A DNA stretch of 64,000 nt from Azospira inquinata (GCF_018905915.1 NZ_CP064782.1:1364001-1428000); one strand, 5' to 3'. Positions 16,516 to 26,979 are shown, counted from the stretch's first letter. Made by a program: numbers and translations. Notes: generated by a model not told the origin, from the sequence alone.

Positions 16516-16693
16516 TCTCCAGGTGATGAGGCACTATTGATACCGTTCGACCTAGCGCTGCGCAATATCAGCCGCAAATAGACCATGCCGGTTCGGGATT
16601 GGAAGGCTGCGCTAACTCGCTTTACCATTCAGCTCAAAGTGCGGATGAAAGACCTTCTACCCAAACCCCGTTTATACAAAATTTCAGACACAC
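16516..16693 (+). pseudogene. IS256-family transposase remnant
   Basis: In one frame, SPGDEALLIPFDLALRNISR is followed by a TAG (16579-16581) and then TMPVRDWKAALTRFTIQLKV, which resembles the C-terminal end of IS256-family transposases (ALRNISRKW then MPVRNWKAALNQF); the TAG sits where tryptophan is expected. TTATACAAAATTTCAGACAC after it resembles an IS256-type terminal repeat. Only the 3' end survives. Confidence 0.5.
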
Positions 16694-16985
16694 TCATTCA
16701 ACAGCCGCCTGTCTCCGCCATCCTCAAACCAAACGTTTAACGTCTGCAGGTCCAAACTTTGACCGTCGCCTTTGAATCGTTACTTGCCTGGTGACATACC
16801 CTGCAACGCCTATGGCAACAACCGGCCAAGAGCAGTCATTGAGGATTTGTCCCGATAGCGGACATCCGAGCAGTCCTCTTGGCATCTGTATTATTTGAGT
16901 TGTTATACGGACCTGTCGGAGGCCACTTCCTTGCCCCACAAGCGATTCCGAATGCATAATGGCCGCATGTATATCAATTCACATA
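16694..16985. other. Non-coding stretch between IS remnant and cassette site
   Basis: No reading frame here has coding character that I can support, and I see no hairpin with a T-run. GTTTAAC near 16731 matches the attC core pattern but has no paired partner. It may be worn cassette DNA preceding the attC-like end at 17013. Confidence 0.35.
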
Positions 16986-16986
16986 C

Positions 16987-17019
16987 GGACCCAGCGGGTC
17001 CGTTTAATAATTGTTAGGC
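16987..17019 (+). repeat. Integron attC-type end (core GTTAGGC)
   Basis: A perfect hairpin CGGACCC-AGC-GGGTCCG is followed by TTTAATAATTGTTAGGC, which has the attC right-hand core GTTRRRY at 17013-17019. The complementary core GCCTAAC lies at 18711-18717, at the stop codon of the CoiA-like gene, as expected for the two ends of one gene cassette. Confidence 0.55.
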
Positions 17020-17063
17020 CCTAAGAGGCTGTTCACAATCAATCGCATGTCGTAGACTGGGGC

Positions 17064-17420
17064 ATGAGAAAGAGATACCCCAGTGATATCAGCAAGGAAG
17101 CCTTTGAAGAAATCAGGCCCTTGCTCGAAAGCGTGCGCAAGCAGACCAAGCCACGGACAGTTGATTTATACGAGGTGTTCTGCGGCGTGCTGTATTTGCT
17201 GAAAAGTGGCTGCCAGTGGCGGATGCTGCCCAGTGAGTATCCGAAATGGCGAACGGTACACGCCTACTTCGCCAAGTGGAGCGAGCCTGGTCCTGACGGT
17301 TTCAGCGTTTTGGAGCGGGCTTTAAAAAAATGTGGTTGGCGAGGCTCGTACAAGACAGGGGCGCAAATCCTCGACGAGCTTTTTGATCGTCGACGCGCAG
17401 AGCGTCAAGAACACGGATAG
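17064..17420 (+). CDS. IS5-family transposase, first frame (OrfA)
   Basis: A 118-residue first half of an IS427-group transposase. It carries the DUF4096-type N-terminal domain (MRKRYPSDISKEAFEEIRPL, CGVLYLLKSGCQWRMLPSEY) that binds the ends. It overlaps the second frame around a run of seven A residues at 17324-17330, a likely frameshift site from which the full transposase would be made. Confidence 0.85.
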   Translation: MRKRYPSDISKEAFEEIRPLLESVRKQTKPRTVDLYEVFCGVLYLLKSGCQWRMLPSEYPKWRTVHAYFAKWSEPGPDGFSVLERALKKCGWRGSYKTGAQILDELFDRRRAERQEHG

Positions 17421-17853
17421 CGCGGGCGAGAAAGGCTACGACGCCGGCAAGGAGGTATCGGGAATCAAACGCCACATTGCCGTCGATACGCAGGGCTTAC
17501 CCCACGCCATCGCCGTTACAACAGCCGAAGTGACCGACCGCAAGGGCGCATTGCTTGCTCTGGGCCGCTGCGCTGCCGATTTGCAAGCTGTCCAGAGCCT
17601 CTTGGCCGATGGCGGGTATGTCGGTCAGCCATTTGCCCATGCCGTTGAAGAACTTCTCGGCGCTCAGGTTCAAATCGCCAAACGCAGTGAGCTACACACC
17701 TTTGCCATCATGCCCCAACGCTGGGTAGTTGAGCGATCCTTTGCCTGGATCGAGAAATGCCGCCGTTTGTGGAAAAACTGCGAGCGCAAGCTCAACACCA
17801 GTCTGCAGTTCATCCACCTTGCCTTCCTCTCGCTTTTACTCAGAAGATCGTGA
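17332..17853 (+). CDS. IS5-family transposase, second frame (OrfB)
   Basis: This carries the DDE catalytic half. The first Asp is in FLIVDAQSVKNTD, the second in LLADGGYVGQPF, and the Glu in WVVERSFAWIEKCRRLW. It starts in a different frame from the first half, and recognisable transposase sequence begins around residue 10. Both halves look intact, so the copy may still be active if frameshifting joins them. Confidence 0.85.
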   Translation: MVGEARTRQGRKSSTSFLIVDAQSVKNTDSAGEKGYDAGKEVSGIKRHIAVDTQGLPHAIAVTTAEVTDRKGALLALGRCAADLQAVQSLLADGGYVGQPFAHAVEELLGAQVQIAKRSELHTFAIMPQRWVVERSFAWIEKCRRLWKNCERKLNTSLQFIHLAFLSLLLRRS

Positions 17854-17876
17854 ACAGGTTCTAAGAGGTAAATCAA

Positions 17877-18716
17877 CTGCAAATTGCTCTGGTCAACGAT
17901 GAGCCAACCGAGGCCTTCCCGAATGGGCGTGGAACGTGTGCCCAGTGTGGTTCCGAAATGGTTGCTAAGTGTGGTCCTCGGGTCATGCACCATTGGGCCC
18001 ATCACTGGTCGCGGAATTGCGACCCTTGGTGGGAAAACGAAACCCCCTGGCATCGGGACTGGAAGAATCTTTATCCAATAAATTGTCGAGAAGTCTCACA
18101 CAGGGCCGAAGATGGAGAAATTCATCGGGCTGATGTGAAAACACCAACGGGAATCATTGTTGAGCTGCAACACTCGGCAATGAGTGATAGTGAACGCATT
18201 TCTAGAGAGGATTTCTACCAAAACTTGGTGTGGGTGTTAGATGGCAGCGTCTTTGCTAAAAATTTCGACATCTACCACATGTTGCCGGCGCCAGATTCGA
18301 ACATCGCACAAGACCTCGTATGGTCTAAGGCGCAGAGACACATGGAAGGAGCAAACGAGGGGCTTTTCTTTCGTGTGTCGGAGGCGCGAGAAGATGACCC
18401 GTTGGCAACGAAAGCCTCAGTTCGTGGAGGCTGGATTCATCACCTGTACGACATTAAGGAACAAGTTGCGCTTTCATATCGTGGCCATCATCAATATGAC
18501 TGGGTTCGGCCCCGGAAAACTTGGCTAGATGCGAAATGCCCCGTTTTTATCGATTTTGGCAATGAGAGCTTGGTTAAGTTGTGCACTTACGATGAGTCTG
18601 ATTTGCCTTGTATCCAATTTGTAGCGAAAGGCAAATTTCTACATGATTCCATGCATGAAACACGGGCCAAAGACATCGGTACAAAGTTCTACCCCATTAG
18701 TCCTGCACGGGCCTAA
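17877..18716 (+). CDS. CoiA-like protein on an integron-type cassette
   Basis: About 279 residues. The N-terminus has a treble-clef-like zinc site (GTCAQCGSEMVAKCG) followed by HHWAHHWSRNCDPWW, then IVELQHSAMSDSERISRE, the core of CoiA-like PD-(D/E)XK nucleases; the Glu and Gln of VELQHS fit the active site. An ATG at 17958 is in frame but would cut off the zinc site. In-frame coding continues upstream to 17877, where a CTG lies 8 nt after AGAGG and no ATG, GTG or TTG follows the upstream stop. The stop codon lies inside GCCTAAC, a cassette core. Nuclease activity and role (defence or DNA uptake) are inferred. Confidence 0.65.
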   Translation: MQIALVNDEPTEAFPNGRGTCAQCGSEMVAKCGPRVMHHWAHHWSRNCDPWWENETPWHRDWKNLYPINCREVSHRAEDGEIHRADVKTPTGIIVELQHSAMSDSERISREDFYQNLVWVLDGSVFAKNFDIYHMLPAPDSNIAQDLVWSKAQRHMEGANEGLFFRVSEAREDDPLATKASVRGGWIHHLYDIKEQVALSYRGHHQYDWVRPRKTWLDAKCPVFIDFGNESLVKLCTYDESDLPCIQFVAKGKFLHDSMHETRAKDIGTKFYPISPARA

Positions 18717-18740
18717 CGATGCGTTTCAAGGGGCGTTCCC
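18711..18740 (+). repeat. attC left half after the CoiA-like gene
   Basis: GCCTAACGATGCGTTTCAAG has the usual opening of an attC site, with the gene's TAA inside the core. Its 7-bp core is the exact complement of GTTAGGC at 17013-17019. No GTTRRRY right half follows, so the site is truncated. The rest of the gap to 18990 shows nothing else. Confidence 0.5.
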
Positions 18741-18990
18741 GAAGGTCCGCTTATTAAAGGCTACTTCCGCTTAGGGTCGAAAGCCGTCGTAAAGAGCAGG
18801 ATGTGCTGCTGTTACCTTTTAGCAGGAACACGGATTTCCATAGTGGCACGCCAAGCAATTTTGGTGCACTTACTTTTCCGATATGCAGCCTAGGTCAGGT
18901 GACCCGCCGAAAAAAGACAAGACACTTTGTAAAATTTTAATATGTTGATTGTTATAAATAATTATCGCAATAAGCAGTACTCTCCCCTCG

Positions 18991-20628
18991 TCACTGCATA
19001 GACAAAAATCTCTGCACCATTTCTAACCAGCCTGTTTTTTCATTAGCTAGCCACTGCACTTCCGAGCAGGGCGCTGAAATGATCGCCCCCTCGACAAATC
19101 CCATGATCACCGGCTCCACACAGTTCTTCATTCCGGAGAACCTCACAAGGCAGGCAAGCCTGGGCCGTTCGTGATCATCCGGCCCCCGATACATCCCCCT
19201 CGAATCAATCACCCCGTCCTCGTCCACCACCAGGGGTAACGGAAATAGCGCTTCCATTCGGCCGGGTAAAACGATCCGCTCCACTTTCACGGGGTGATAG
19301 GGATAGGCCGGTTCCAGTTCCTTGCATTTGCGCTCTATCCCCTCCTTCAGCCAGTGAGGCAAAGGCGAAGAATCCTGGGATAACGGAGGCGGGACGCTCT
19401 GCCTTACGCTTACAGAGGCTTCAACGGCCCGGGTTTCGCTATTCCCCTCCGGCGTACCGAATCCCACCTGTTCCCACAGACCCGATTTCCGGTGGACGAA
19501 GACATCCACGTTCCCGAATCGAACCTTGTATTCCTCCCACAAGGGTTTATGGGTCAAATCCGGGAACCGGTCCCCCTCTCTGCCTTCAATGGATAAGAGC
19601 GACTTACCTCGGCCAGGATCATCGTCACCGAGTGACTGGTGAGCAGCCCGGGTGACCAGGGCGGTTTTTCGCTTTTCCTGATCAGCGGGGGAAGCACCTT
19701 CAGGGGAAGTCTTCGATGGCCGCCGCACCAATGGCCGCCCCAATTCATAGGACAAGCTCCGGAAGGGAAAGGGGTGGGTGCACTGGCGTAGATGAGAAAC
19801 CACGAAGAGGCTTCTGGGCCGGCCCAGATATGGTAACCAGGTGCCAACCGCCGTCAGAGACGTTCTCCCCTGGAAAGGGAATCCCATGATGGGGTAGATA
19901 CGGGACTTCCCTGGCAAGCCGTCAGCCGCTTCTTGAGCGCAATAACGGTACAGGCTGTCTGCCTTTTTCCAGGCGTACTCACTCATGGCCATCCGGCCAA
20001 TGTCTGCGGCGGAAGCCTTGGAGATACCGTCCGCCAGCTTCAGATGCAGGTGCCCGATCTCCGACTCGTACTGCTTCACGCTCCAGAACTTTTCTGGGGT
20101 AATAGGGCCAGACCAGAGACGTTGCAGAAGTTGGCTGGAGGACCCGAAATAGAAGCGGATCAGTTCCATGCAGGGAATCAGCAAGGCCTGGATTCCCCGG
20201 GTGATTAGTAAGCAATGGGACTGGGTATGATGCTGATGCCACGGATAGAGATTAAACGGCAGCAGATAGTCGGAGCCGCAGGGAAGTCCGGCTTTGATGA
20301 CACTGACGGTATCGGGATAAATCAGCTGATCGGGAAACTGCTCGAAGTCATAGGTCGGACGGCGGGTCAGTTTCCCTTGTGTCCAGATGTCACCGACCCG
20401 TAGCAAGGGCAGCAAACCGATAGGCAGCCAGACATCCCGTTGTTCCGCAGGATTGCTGCGGATCCGGTTGAACAGCAAGCAGCTGGTGGTGGGCGAAATG
20501 GCAATACGGATACTTGGCTGGCGCCGGCGATTTACCGTTGGCGGGTAAGCCACATCCCCCAGCCAATCGATACGCCAACTTCGCTCGTCCGGCGTCAGGC
20601 CGGAAATTACCGGCGCAGTTAGCGCCAT
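18991..20628 (-). CDS. Large orphan transposon protein, TnsE-like candidate
   Basis: A 545-residue protein that I do not recognise with certainty. It is soluble, with no signal peptide. N-terminal 120 residues are beta-rich (RSWRIDWLGDVAYPP, RDVWLPIGLLPLL). A segment at about 150-215 (MELIRFYFGSSSQLLQRLW then FWSVKQYESEIGHLHLKL) follows the order of a matching region in Tn7 TnsE (ELARSLFLINSYF then FDVQYEVERDHLEIRI). A charged linker (about 310-345) leads to a C-terminal domain (KVERIVLPGRMEALFPLPLV) whose position also recalls the TnsE C-domain. Length is close to Tn7 TnsE (538). It lies alone, antisense to the flanking genes, and is divergent from the decayed metallophosphoesterase. TnsE-like is an inference from eye comparison. 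Confidence 0.5.
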   Translation of the reverse strand: MALTAPVISGLTPDERSWRIDWLGDVAYPPTVNRRRQPSIRIAISPTTSCLLFNRIRSNPAEQRDVWLPIGLLPLLRVGDIWTQGKLTRRPTYDFEQFPDQLIYPDTVSVIKAGLPCGSDYLLPFNLYPWHQHHTQSHCLLITRGIQALLIPCMELIRFYFGSSSQLLQRLWSGPITPEKFWSVKQYESEIGHLHLKLADGISKASAADIGRMAMSEYAWKKADSLYRYCAQEAADGLPGKSRIYPIMGFPFQGRTSLTAVGTWLPYLGRPRSLFVVSHLRQCTHPFPFRSLSYELGRPLVRRPSKTSPEGASPADQEKRKTALVTRAAHQSLGDDDPGRGKSLLSIEGREGDRFPDLTHKPLWEEYKVRFGNVDVFVHRKSGLWEQVGFGTPEGNSETRAVEASVSVRQSVPPPLSQDSSPLPHWLKEGIERKCKELEPAYPYHPVKVERIVLPGRMEALFPLPLVVDEDGVIDSRGMYRGPDDHERPRLACLVRFSGMKNCVEPVIMGFVEGAIISAPCSEVQWLANEKTGWLEMVQRFLSMQ

Positions 20629-20726
20629 GCAGCACTCCGTCTATTTTCAAGGGACAGGCGTCAGGCTATAACAGCAGCATCGTTCTTTCCAGCCTTCCTA
20701 GGGAAGGCTTATCAGGAAGCAGACAA

Positions 20727-21530
20727 ATGAAAATCGCATTGGTCTCTGATCTTCACCACGAATGGGGGGACTGGGTGCCTTCCGAGGCAGCCCGATCCGC
20801 CGATGTGGTAATCCTGGCGGGGGATGTGGAACATGGCTCCCTGGGGATCTAGTGGGCCAATCGCTCCTTCCCTGGGCAAACCGTGGTCTATGTGGCCAGA
20901 AACCATGAGTTCTACCGAAACAGCCTGGACCTGGTGGGGAAGCTATAAGCCCCGGAATGGAAGGCCCTTGGCGTCCACTTCCTGGAGCGGGCCGTTCTGG
21001 GACTCCCTGGGGTACGCATCCTGGGGGCCACTCTATGGTCCGGCTTTTCTCTCCAAGGGGAGGGAGAGGCCCGGCAGGCCGCCATGGCTACGGCCCAGGA
21101 GCGCATCAACGATTACTGGGATATTCAGGTACGGGATGAGGGGCCCATGCTGACACCGGCCGATACCCTGGCGGTTCATGAAGCCACCGTCACCTGGCTA
21201 GACCAAGCCCTGGCTCAGCCATTCGAAGGGAAAACGGTGGTGGTCACCCACTTTCCTCCGTTACCCCAGTGTGTTCATCCCCAGATGGAAGGCACCTCCT
21301 TAGCGCCCTACTACGCAACGGACCTTTCCTGGCTCATGGAGAAGTACTCTATCGACCTCTGGTGCCATGGCCATACCCACAGCAACACAGATTTCCTGGG
21401 GCCGAACGGGTGCCATATCCTTTCCAACCACCGGGGCTACCCGGGCCAGCATACGGGGGATAAGGAAGGGGAAAAGCAGGGGAACCCAAGCAAGCATCCT
21501 TTCCGGCCAGACCTGGTGCTGACCTTGTAG
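20727..21530 (+). pseudogene. Metallophosphoesterase with two in-frame stops
   Basis: One continuous frame from ATG 20727 to 21530 is homologous along its length to the intact metallophosphoesterase at 28248. It contains the SDLHHE, LAGDVE, NHEFY, VVTHFPP and WCHGHTHSN motifs, interrupted only by TAG at 20850-20852 and TAA at 20946-20948. In the paralogue both positions are glutamine (GMQWAV and EELQSP). There is no frameshift. The C-terminus carries an extra basic insert before the shared ending FRPDLVLTL. Together with the exonuclease gene 8 bp downstream it is a decayed two-gene operon. Confidence 0.85.
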
Positions 21531-21538
21531 GACTTTCC

Positions 21539-22024
21539 ATGCTGCATGTCTTTTTCGATACCGAATTCACCGACCTGGGCAAAGGATCCAAATTGATCTC
21601 TATCGGATTGGTGACGGAAGATGGTAACCACCAGTTTTACGCAGAGCTGGCCGGTACCTATGAACTTTCCGAGTGCTGTGATTTTGTCCGGGAAACCGTA
21701 CTGCCCCAGCTGGAGGGCGGATCAGTACCGATGGACCCGCCAACCCTGGTCCATCGCCTTGGCGAATGGCTGCTGGGGTTAGGAGAATCCGTTCAGTTAG
21801 TGACAGACTCGTTGGCCTGGGACTGGCCTTGGATTCTGGAGATTTTCTGGGAAAAAGATTCCTGGCCCCGGAATGTGTTAAGCCAACCGCTTATTTTGGG
21901 ATAAACCGAAGAGATGAACGAGGCAGTAGAAGCCGCATTCGCTCAGGGACTCCGGCAGCACCATGCTTTGGATGACGCCAAAGCTAATCTCTTGGCCTGG
22001 CTATCGAGACAACGGGGAAATTAG
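21539..22024 (+). pseudogene. 3'-5' exonuclease gene with premature stop
   Basis: MLHVFFDTEFTDLGKGSKLI at the start has the DEDD exonuclease motif (D-T-E-F) of Rv2179c-like 3'-5' exoribonucleases. The frame stops with TAA at 21902-21904 (after LILG) but the same frame continues to 22024 with HHALDDAKANLLAWL, the final D-containing exonuclease motif. The stop therefore removes the last catalytic Asp. It starts 8 bp after the metallophosphoesterase frame, so both belonged to one unit, possibly acting on nucleic acid or nucleotides. Confidence 0.7.
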
Positions 22025-22112
22025 CGCGACAGGTTATCGGCCAAAGCCGACTTACAGATGCAGGGCAATGGATAACAGCCTCCCCCATCAATGCAGCCAT
22101 TTAAGAAGGGCG

Positions 22113-23333
22113 CTACTTTCTTGATCCGAGCCCCAAACAGAACAGAAAACTGCCCAATCCGAAGCCCGCAATGGTCAGCCCCATAGGGAAGGGGGTGCCG
22201 TTTGCAAAGTAGCCGACACAGGCCGAACCGAAAATTCCCGTTCCATACTGCAGGGCACCGATCAGGGCCGAAACCAAGCCGGCCCGGTCCGGGAAAATTT
22301 CCAGCGCGCCCACGATGGCATTGGCGACGATGAAGCCCGTGGCCGAAGCAAAGAATAAAAGCGGCAATACCAATCCCAATAGCCCGCCCCAGTCATACCA
22401 GGTATCGAGAGCTGCCACTGCCCCGGAGACGGTCGCCAGGCGGGCACCGAAGCGGATCAGGCGATCAATGCCAAAGCGGCGTACCAAGCGAGCATTGAGC
22501 TGGTTCGCCACCATGATACCGACAATGCCAAGAGCGAAAAGCAGGCCGTAATGCTGGGGCGACACCTGATGATAGGAGATATAGGCCGCCGGGGTACCGG
22601 CGACGTAGGCAAACATGCCGCCATAGAAGCATCCTCCAACCCCCGTATAGGCCAGCAACCTGGGGTGGCGCAGCAGTTGCGCGTAGCCCAGAAAGGCCGA
22701 GAGGATGGACTGAGGGTTGCGCCGTTCCGGTGGCAAGGTTTCCGGTAGAACCGTCAGGGACCAGAGGGTGAGCAGGCCCACTGCCACCAGCAACCAGAAG
22801 ATGGCCTGCCAGGAGCCCACATGGAGGATCAGCCCCCCCAGGCTGGGACCGATCAAGGGGGCGACGGCCATGGCGGTGATCAATACCGACAACATTCGAG
22901 CTGCTTGATGGCCCACATAGATATCCCGCACCATGGCCCGCGACAGAACCACATTGGCGCATGCCCCCACGGCCTGCACCAGGCGCCAAGCGATCATCAT
23001 CGGCACGCTGCGGGACAGCGCGCAACCCGCCGAACCTACGATGAACAGCAGTAATCCCTGGGCGATGGGCAGACGGCGGCCATAGCGGTCGCTGATCGGC
23101 CCCCAGAAAAGTTGGCCGATGCTGAAGCCGATCAGATAGCCGGAAATAGTCAGTTCCATCGCGCCCGCATCCGCGTGCAGGGAGGCCCCCATGGCTGGCA
23201 GTGCTGGCAGGTAGAGGTCTGTGGAAATGGAGGCGAAGGACATCAGGGTGCTCAAAATGGCGAGTACCCTGAGGCTTTGCCCCTGAATCGAGCCCGGATA
23301 TCCGGTAGCCGACAGTGATTTGCCTTTGTTCAT
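22113..23333 (-). CDS. Bcr/CflA-type MFS drug efflux transporter
   Basis: A 406-residue, 12-helix major facilitator of the Bcr/CflA drug:H+ antiporter family in the inner membrane. STDLYLPALPAMGASLHADA follows the first helix, GPISDRYGRRLPI is the loop 2-3 MFS motif, and RAMVRDIYVGHQAARMLSV matches the family's helix 4-5 region. It is the last gene of a minus-strand run (alcohol dehydrogenase, cupin, two aldo-keto reductases, transporter) and starts 24 bp after the aldo-keto reductase ends. It probably exports a toxic carbonyl or drug; substrate unknown. Confidence 0.88.
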   Translation of the reverse strand: MNKGKSLSATGYPGSIQGQSLRVLAILSTLMSFASISTDLYLPALPAMGASLHADAGAMELTISGYLIGFSIGQLFWGPISDRYGRRLPIAQGLLLFIVGSAGCALSRSVPMMIAWRLVQAVGACANVVLSRAMVRDIYVGHQAARMLSVLITAMAVAPLIGPSLGGLILHVGSWQAIFWLLVAVGLLTLWSLTVLPETLPPERRNPQSILSAFLGYAQLLRHPRLLAYTGVGGCFYGGMFAYVAGTPAAYISYHQVSPQHYGLLFALGIVGIMVANQLNARLVRRFGIDRLIRFGARLATVSGAVAALDTWYDWGGLLGLVLPLLFFASATGFIVANAIVGALEIFPDRAGLVSALIGALQYGTGIFGSACVGYFANGTPFPMGLTIAGFGLGSFLFCLGLGSRK

Positions 23334-23356
23334 TCGTCTGGCAAGCCTGTTTGCTC

Positions 23357-24250
<894 letters not shown>

Positions 24251-24276
24251 TCAGGGGTAAATCGCAACCCAGTTCC

Positions 24277-25278
<1,002 letters not shown>

Positions 25279-25311
25279 TTATCTCTGAAATTAAGCCCTT
25301 TGGATTTCATG

Positions 25312-25812
25312 TCACATGCTGCTCGCGCCAGTTGCTGTCGCATCAGCCAGGTACTGAAGCTCGCTGACCTGTTCCAGCCAATCCACTACCTTTCCGTCCT
25401 GAGCTTCGGCGATGGCGATGTGGGTCATGGCGGAGGTTGGTGCTGCCCCGTGCCAGTGCTTCACGCCGGGAGGAATCCACACCGTGTCACCGGCCTGGAT
25501 GAGCAGCACCGGGCCACCCCAGTGCTGCACCCGACCAGTGCCTGCCGTGACAATCAGGGTCTGCCCCAGGGGATGGGTGTGCCAGGCAGTGCGGGCGCCG
25601 GGGGCGAAGCTCACCGTGGCGCCGCCGATGCGGGCATCCCCGGTGCCGGAAAAAGGTGCGTCAATCCGCACGCTTCCAGTGAAATAGCTAGCTGGCCCAG
25701 TCATGCTGGACTGGCTGCCTGCCCGGGTGACCTGGACGCCCTGGGGTTCTTCCGCCAGGGTGCTGCCAGCAATCAGTCCGGCGGTGGAAACCGCGGCAAT
25801 CAGATTTTTCAT
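25312..25812 (-). CDS. Exported cupin-domain protein
   Basis: A 166-residue protein with a signal peptide (MKNLIAAVSTAGLIAGSTLA) and one cupin barrel. The metal-binding motifs are GARTAWHTHPLGQTLIV (motif 1, with two His and a Gln where Glu is usual) and PPGVKHWHGAAPTSAMTH (motif 2, His). Periplasmic cupins of this kind often travel with YqhD-like dehydrogenases and aldo-keto reductases in Gram-negative bacteria. Enzyme activity is unknown. It is 19 bp downstream of the dehydrogenase. Confidence 0.82.
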   Translation of the reverse strand: MKNLIAAVSTAGLIAGSTLAEEPQGVQVTRAGSQSSMTGPASYFTGSVRIDAPFSGTGDARIGGATVSFAPGARTAWHTHPLGQTLIVTAGTGRVQHWGGPVLLIQAGDTVWIPPGVKHWHGAAPTSAMTHIAIAEAQDGKVVDWLEQVSELQYLADATATGASSM

Positions 25813-25830
25813 GTCCGTCTCCTGATGCGT

Positions 25831-26979
25831 TCAGAGGGCGCGCTTCAGGATGTCGGCCAGCACATCCCGGGTATAGGTTTCGGCTAGGCCAAACCACTGG
25901 GCATTGCCCTGCAGGTTGTCGAGGGTGGCTGGCAGTTCGGTGGCGGTAATACCAAGTTGGGAGAGGCGGGTAGGCGTGCCAATCTTGTCGAACCACTGCT
26001 CCAGGGCAGCGATGCCCTCTTCGGCCGTCTTCAGGCCGAATATCTGTTGGGCGAAGCGCTCAAACTGGGGCAGGTTGCGGCTGTGATACCACTTCATCCA
26101 GGCAGGCATCACCACCGACAGGCCAGCACCGTGGGGCACGTTGAACAGGGCCGACAGCGAGTGTTCGATCATGTGGTTGGGGTAGCCAAATCCCGAAGTG
26201 CCGGCATAGATGATGCCGTTGAGGGCCAGGGTGGCGGCCCAGGCGAATTCGGCGCGGGCGTTGTAGTCGTTCGGGTCGGCCAGAAGCGTTTCCGTAGTCT
26301 CCATCACCGTGGTGATGACGGATTCGACTAGGCGGGACTGGATCTTCGGCTGCACCGTGGCGGTGAAGTAGCCCTCAATGGAGTGAGCGATGATGTCGGC
26401 AGCGGAATAGACCAGGTAATCCCGGGAAATGGTCCGCATCAGCGCCGGATTGACGATGGAAACCTTGGGGAAGGTATGCACCGACTGGATGGCAAACTTT
26501 TCCCGGGTCGCTTCATTGGTGACGACCGCGCCTGAATTCATCTCGCTGCCCGTAGCGGCCAGGGTAAGGATGTCGAATACCGGTAGCGCCCCTTCAATGC
26601 GGGCCTTGCCGAGGAACAGATCCCATACATCGCCGTCGTAGCGGACCCCGGTGGCGATAGCCTTGGAACTGTCCAGCACGGAGCCGCCGCCGACGCTTAG
26701 CACGGCTTCCACCTGCTGGCTGCGAGCCAGGGCGATGCCTTCGCGAACTTTGGAGAGCACCGGGTTGCTGACGATGCCGCCGCATTCTACGAACTGGATG
26801 CCCTTATCGCCCAGGCTCTTGCTGACGACGGCATAGAGGCCATCGCGCTTGATACGCTCGCTACCGTAGGTCAACAGCACCTTTTTAATGCCATGCTCGG
26901 CCAGATACTGACCGATGGCCTGTTCCTTGTTCTTGCCGAATTCGACCTTGGTGGGATTGAAGAAGGTGAAGTTGTCCAT
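25831..26979 (-). CDS. Iron-containing alcohol dehydrogenase, YqhD-like
   Basis: A 382-residue group III metal-dependent alcohol dehydrogenase, closest by eye to YqhD/BDH, NADPH-linked aldehyde reductases that detoxify short aldehydes. The N-terminus is MDNFTFFNPTKVEFGKN. The nucleotide site is SVGGGSVLDSSKAIA, and metal ligands lie in SAADIIAHSIEGYF, HMIEHSLSALFNVPHGAGLS (two His). Length is normal. It is the first gene of the minus-strand run, divergent from the LysR regulator with a 115-bp AT-rich spacer. Confidence 0.9.
   Translation of the reverse strand: MDNFTFFNPTKVEFGKNKEQAIGQYLAEHGIKKVLLTYGSERIKRDGLYAVVSKSLGDKGIQFVECGGIVSNPVLSKVREGIALARSQQVEAVLSVGGGSVLDSSKAIATGVRYDGDVWDLFLGKARIEGALPVFDILTLAATGSEMNSGAVVTNEATREKFAIQSVHTFPKVSIVNPALMRTISRDYLVYSAADIIAHSIEGYFTATVQPKIQSRLVESVITTVMETTETLLADPNDYNARAEFAWAATLALNGIIYAGTSGFGYPNHMIEHSLSALFNVPHGAGLSVVMPAWMKWYHSRNLPQFERFAQQIFGLKTAEEGIAALEQWFDKIGTPTRLSQLGITATELPATLDNLQGNAQWFGLAETYTRDVLADILKRAL

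Larger units (their letters stand above)
17025..17861. mobile_element. IS5-family insertion sequence (IS427 group)
   Basis: Terminal inverted repeats GAGGCTGTTCACAATC (17025-17040) and GATCGTGAACAGGTTC (17846-17861) match at 13 of 16 positions. TAA is duplicated on both sides (17022-17024, 17862-17864). The 837-bp length and two overlapping frames fit the IS427 group of IS5. It inserted a few bases downstream of a cassette recombination site and just upstream of the ribosome site of the CoiA-like gene. Confidence 0.85.

Noticed and set aside
17332..17853. Second IS5 frame as a broken transposase
   Set aside because: Overlapping frames around a run of seven A residues are normal for IS427-group elements that make the transposase by frameshifting.
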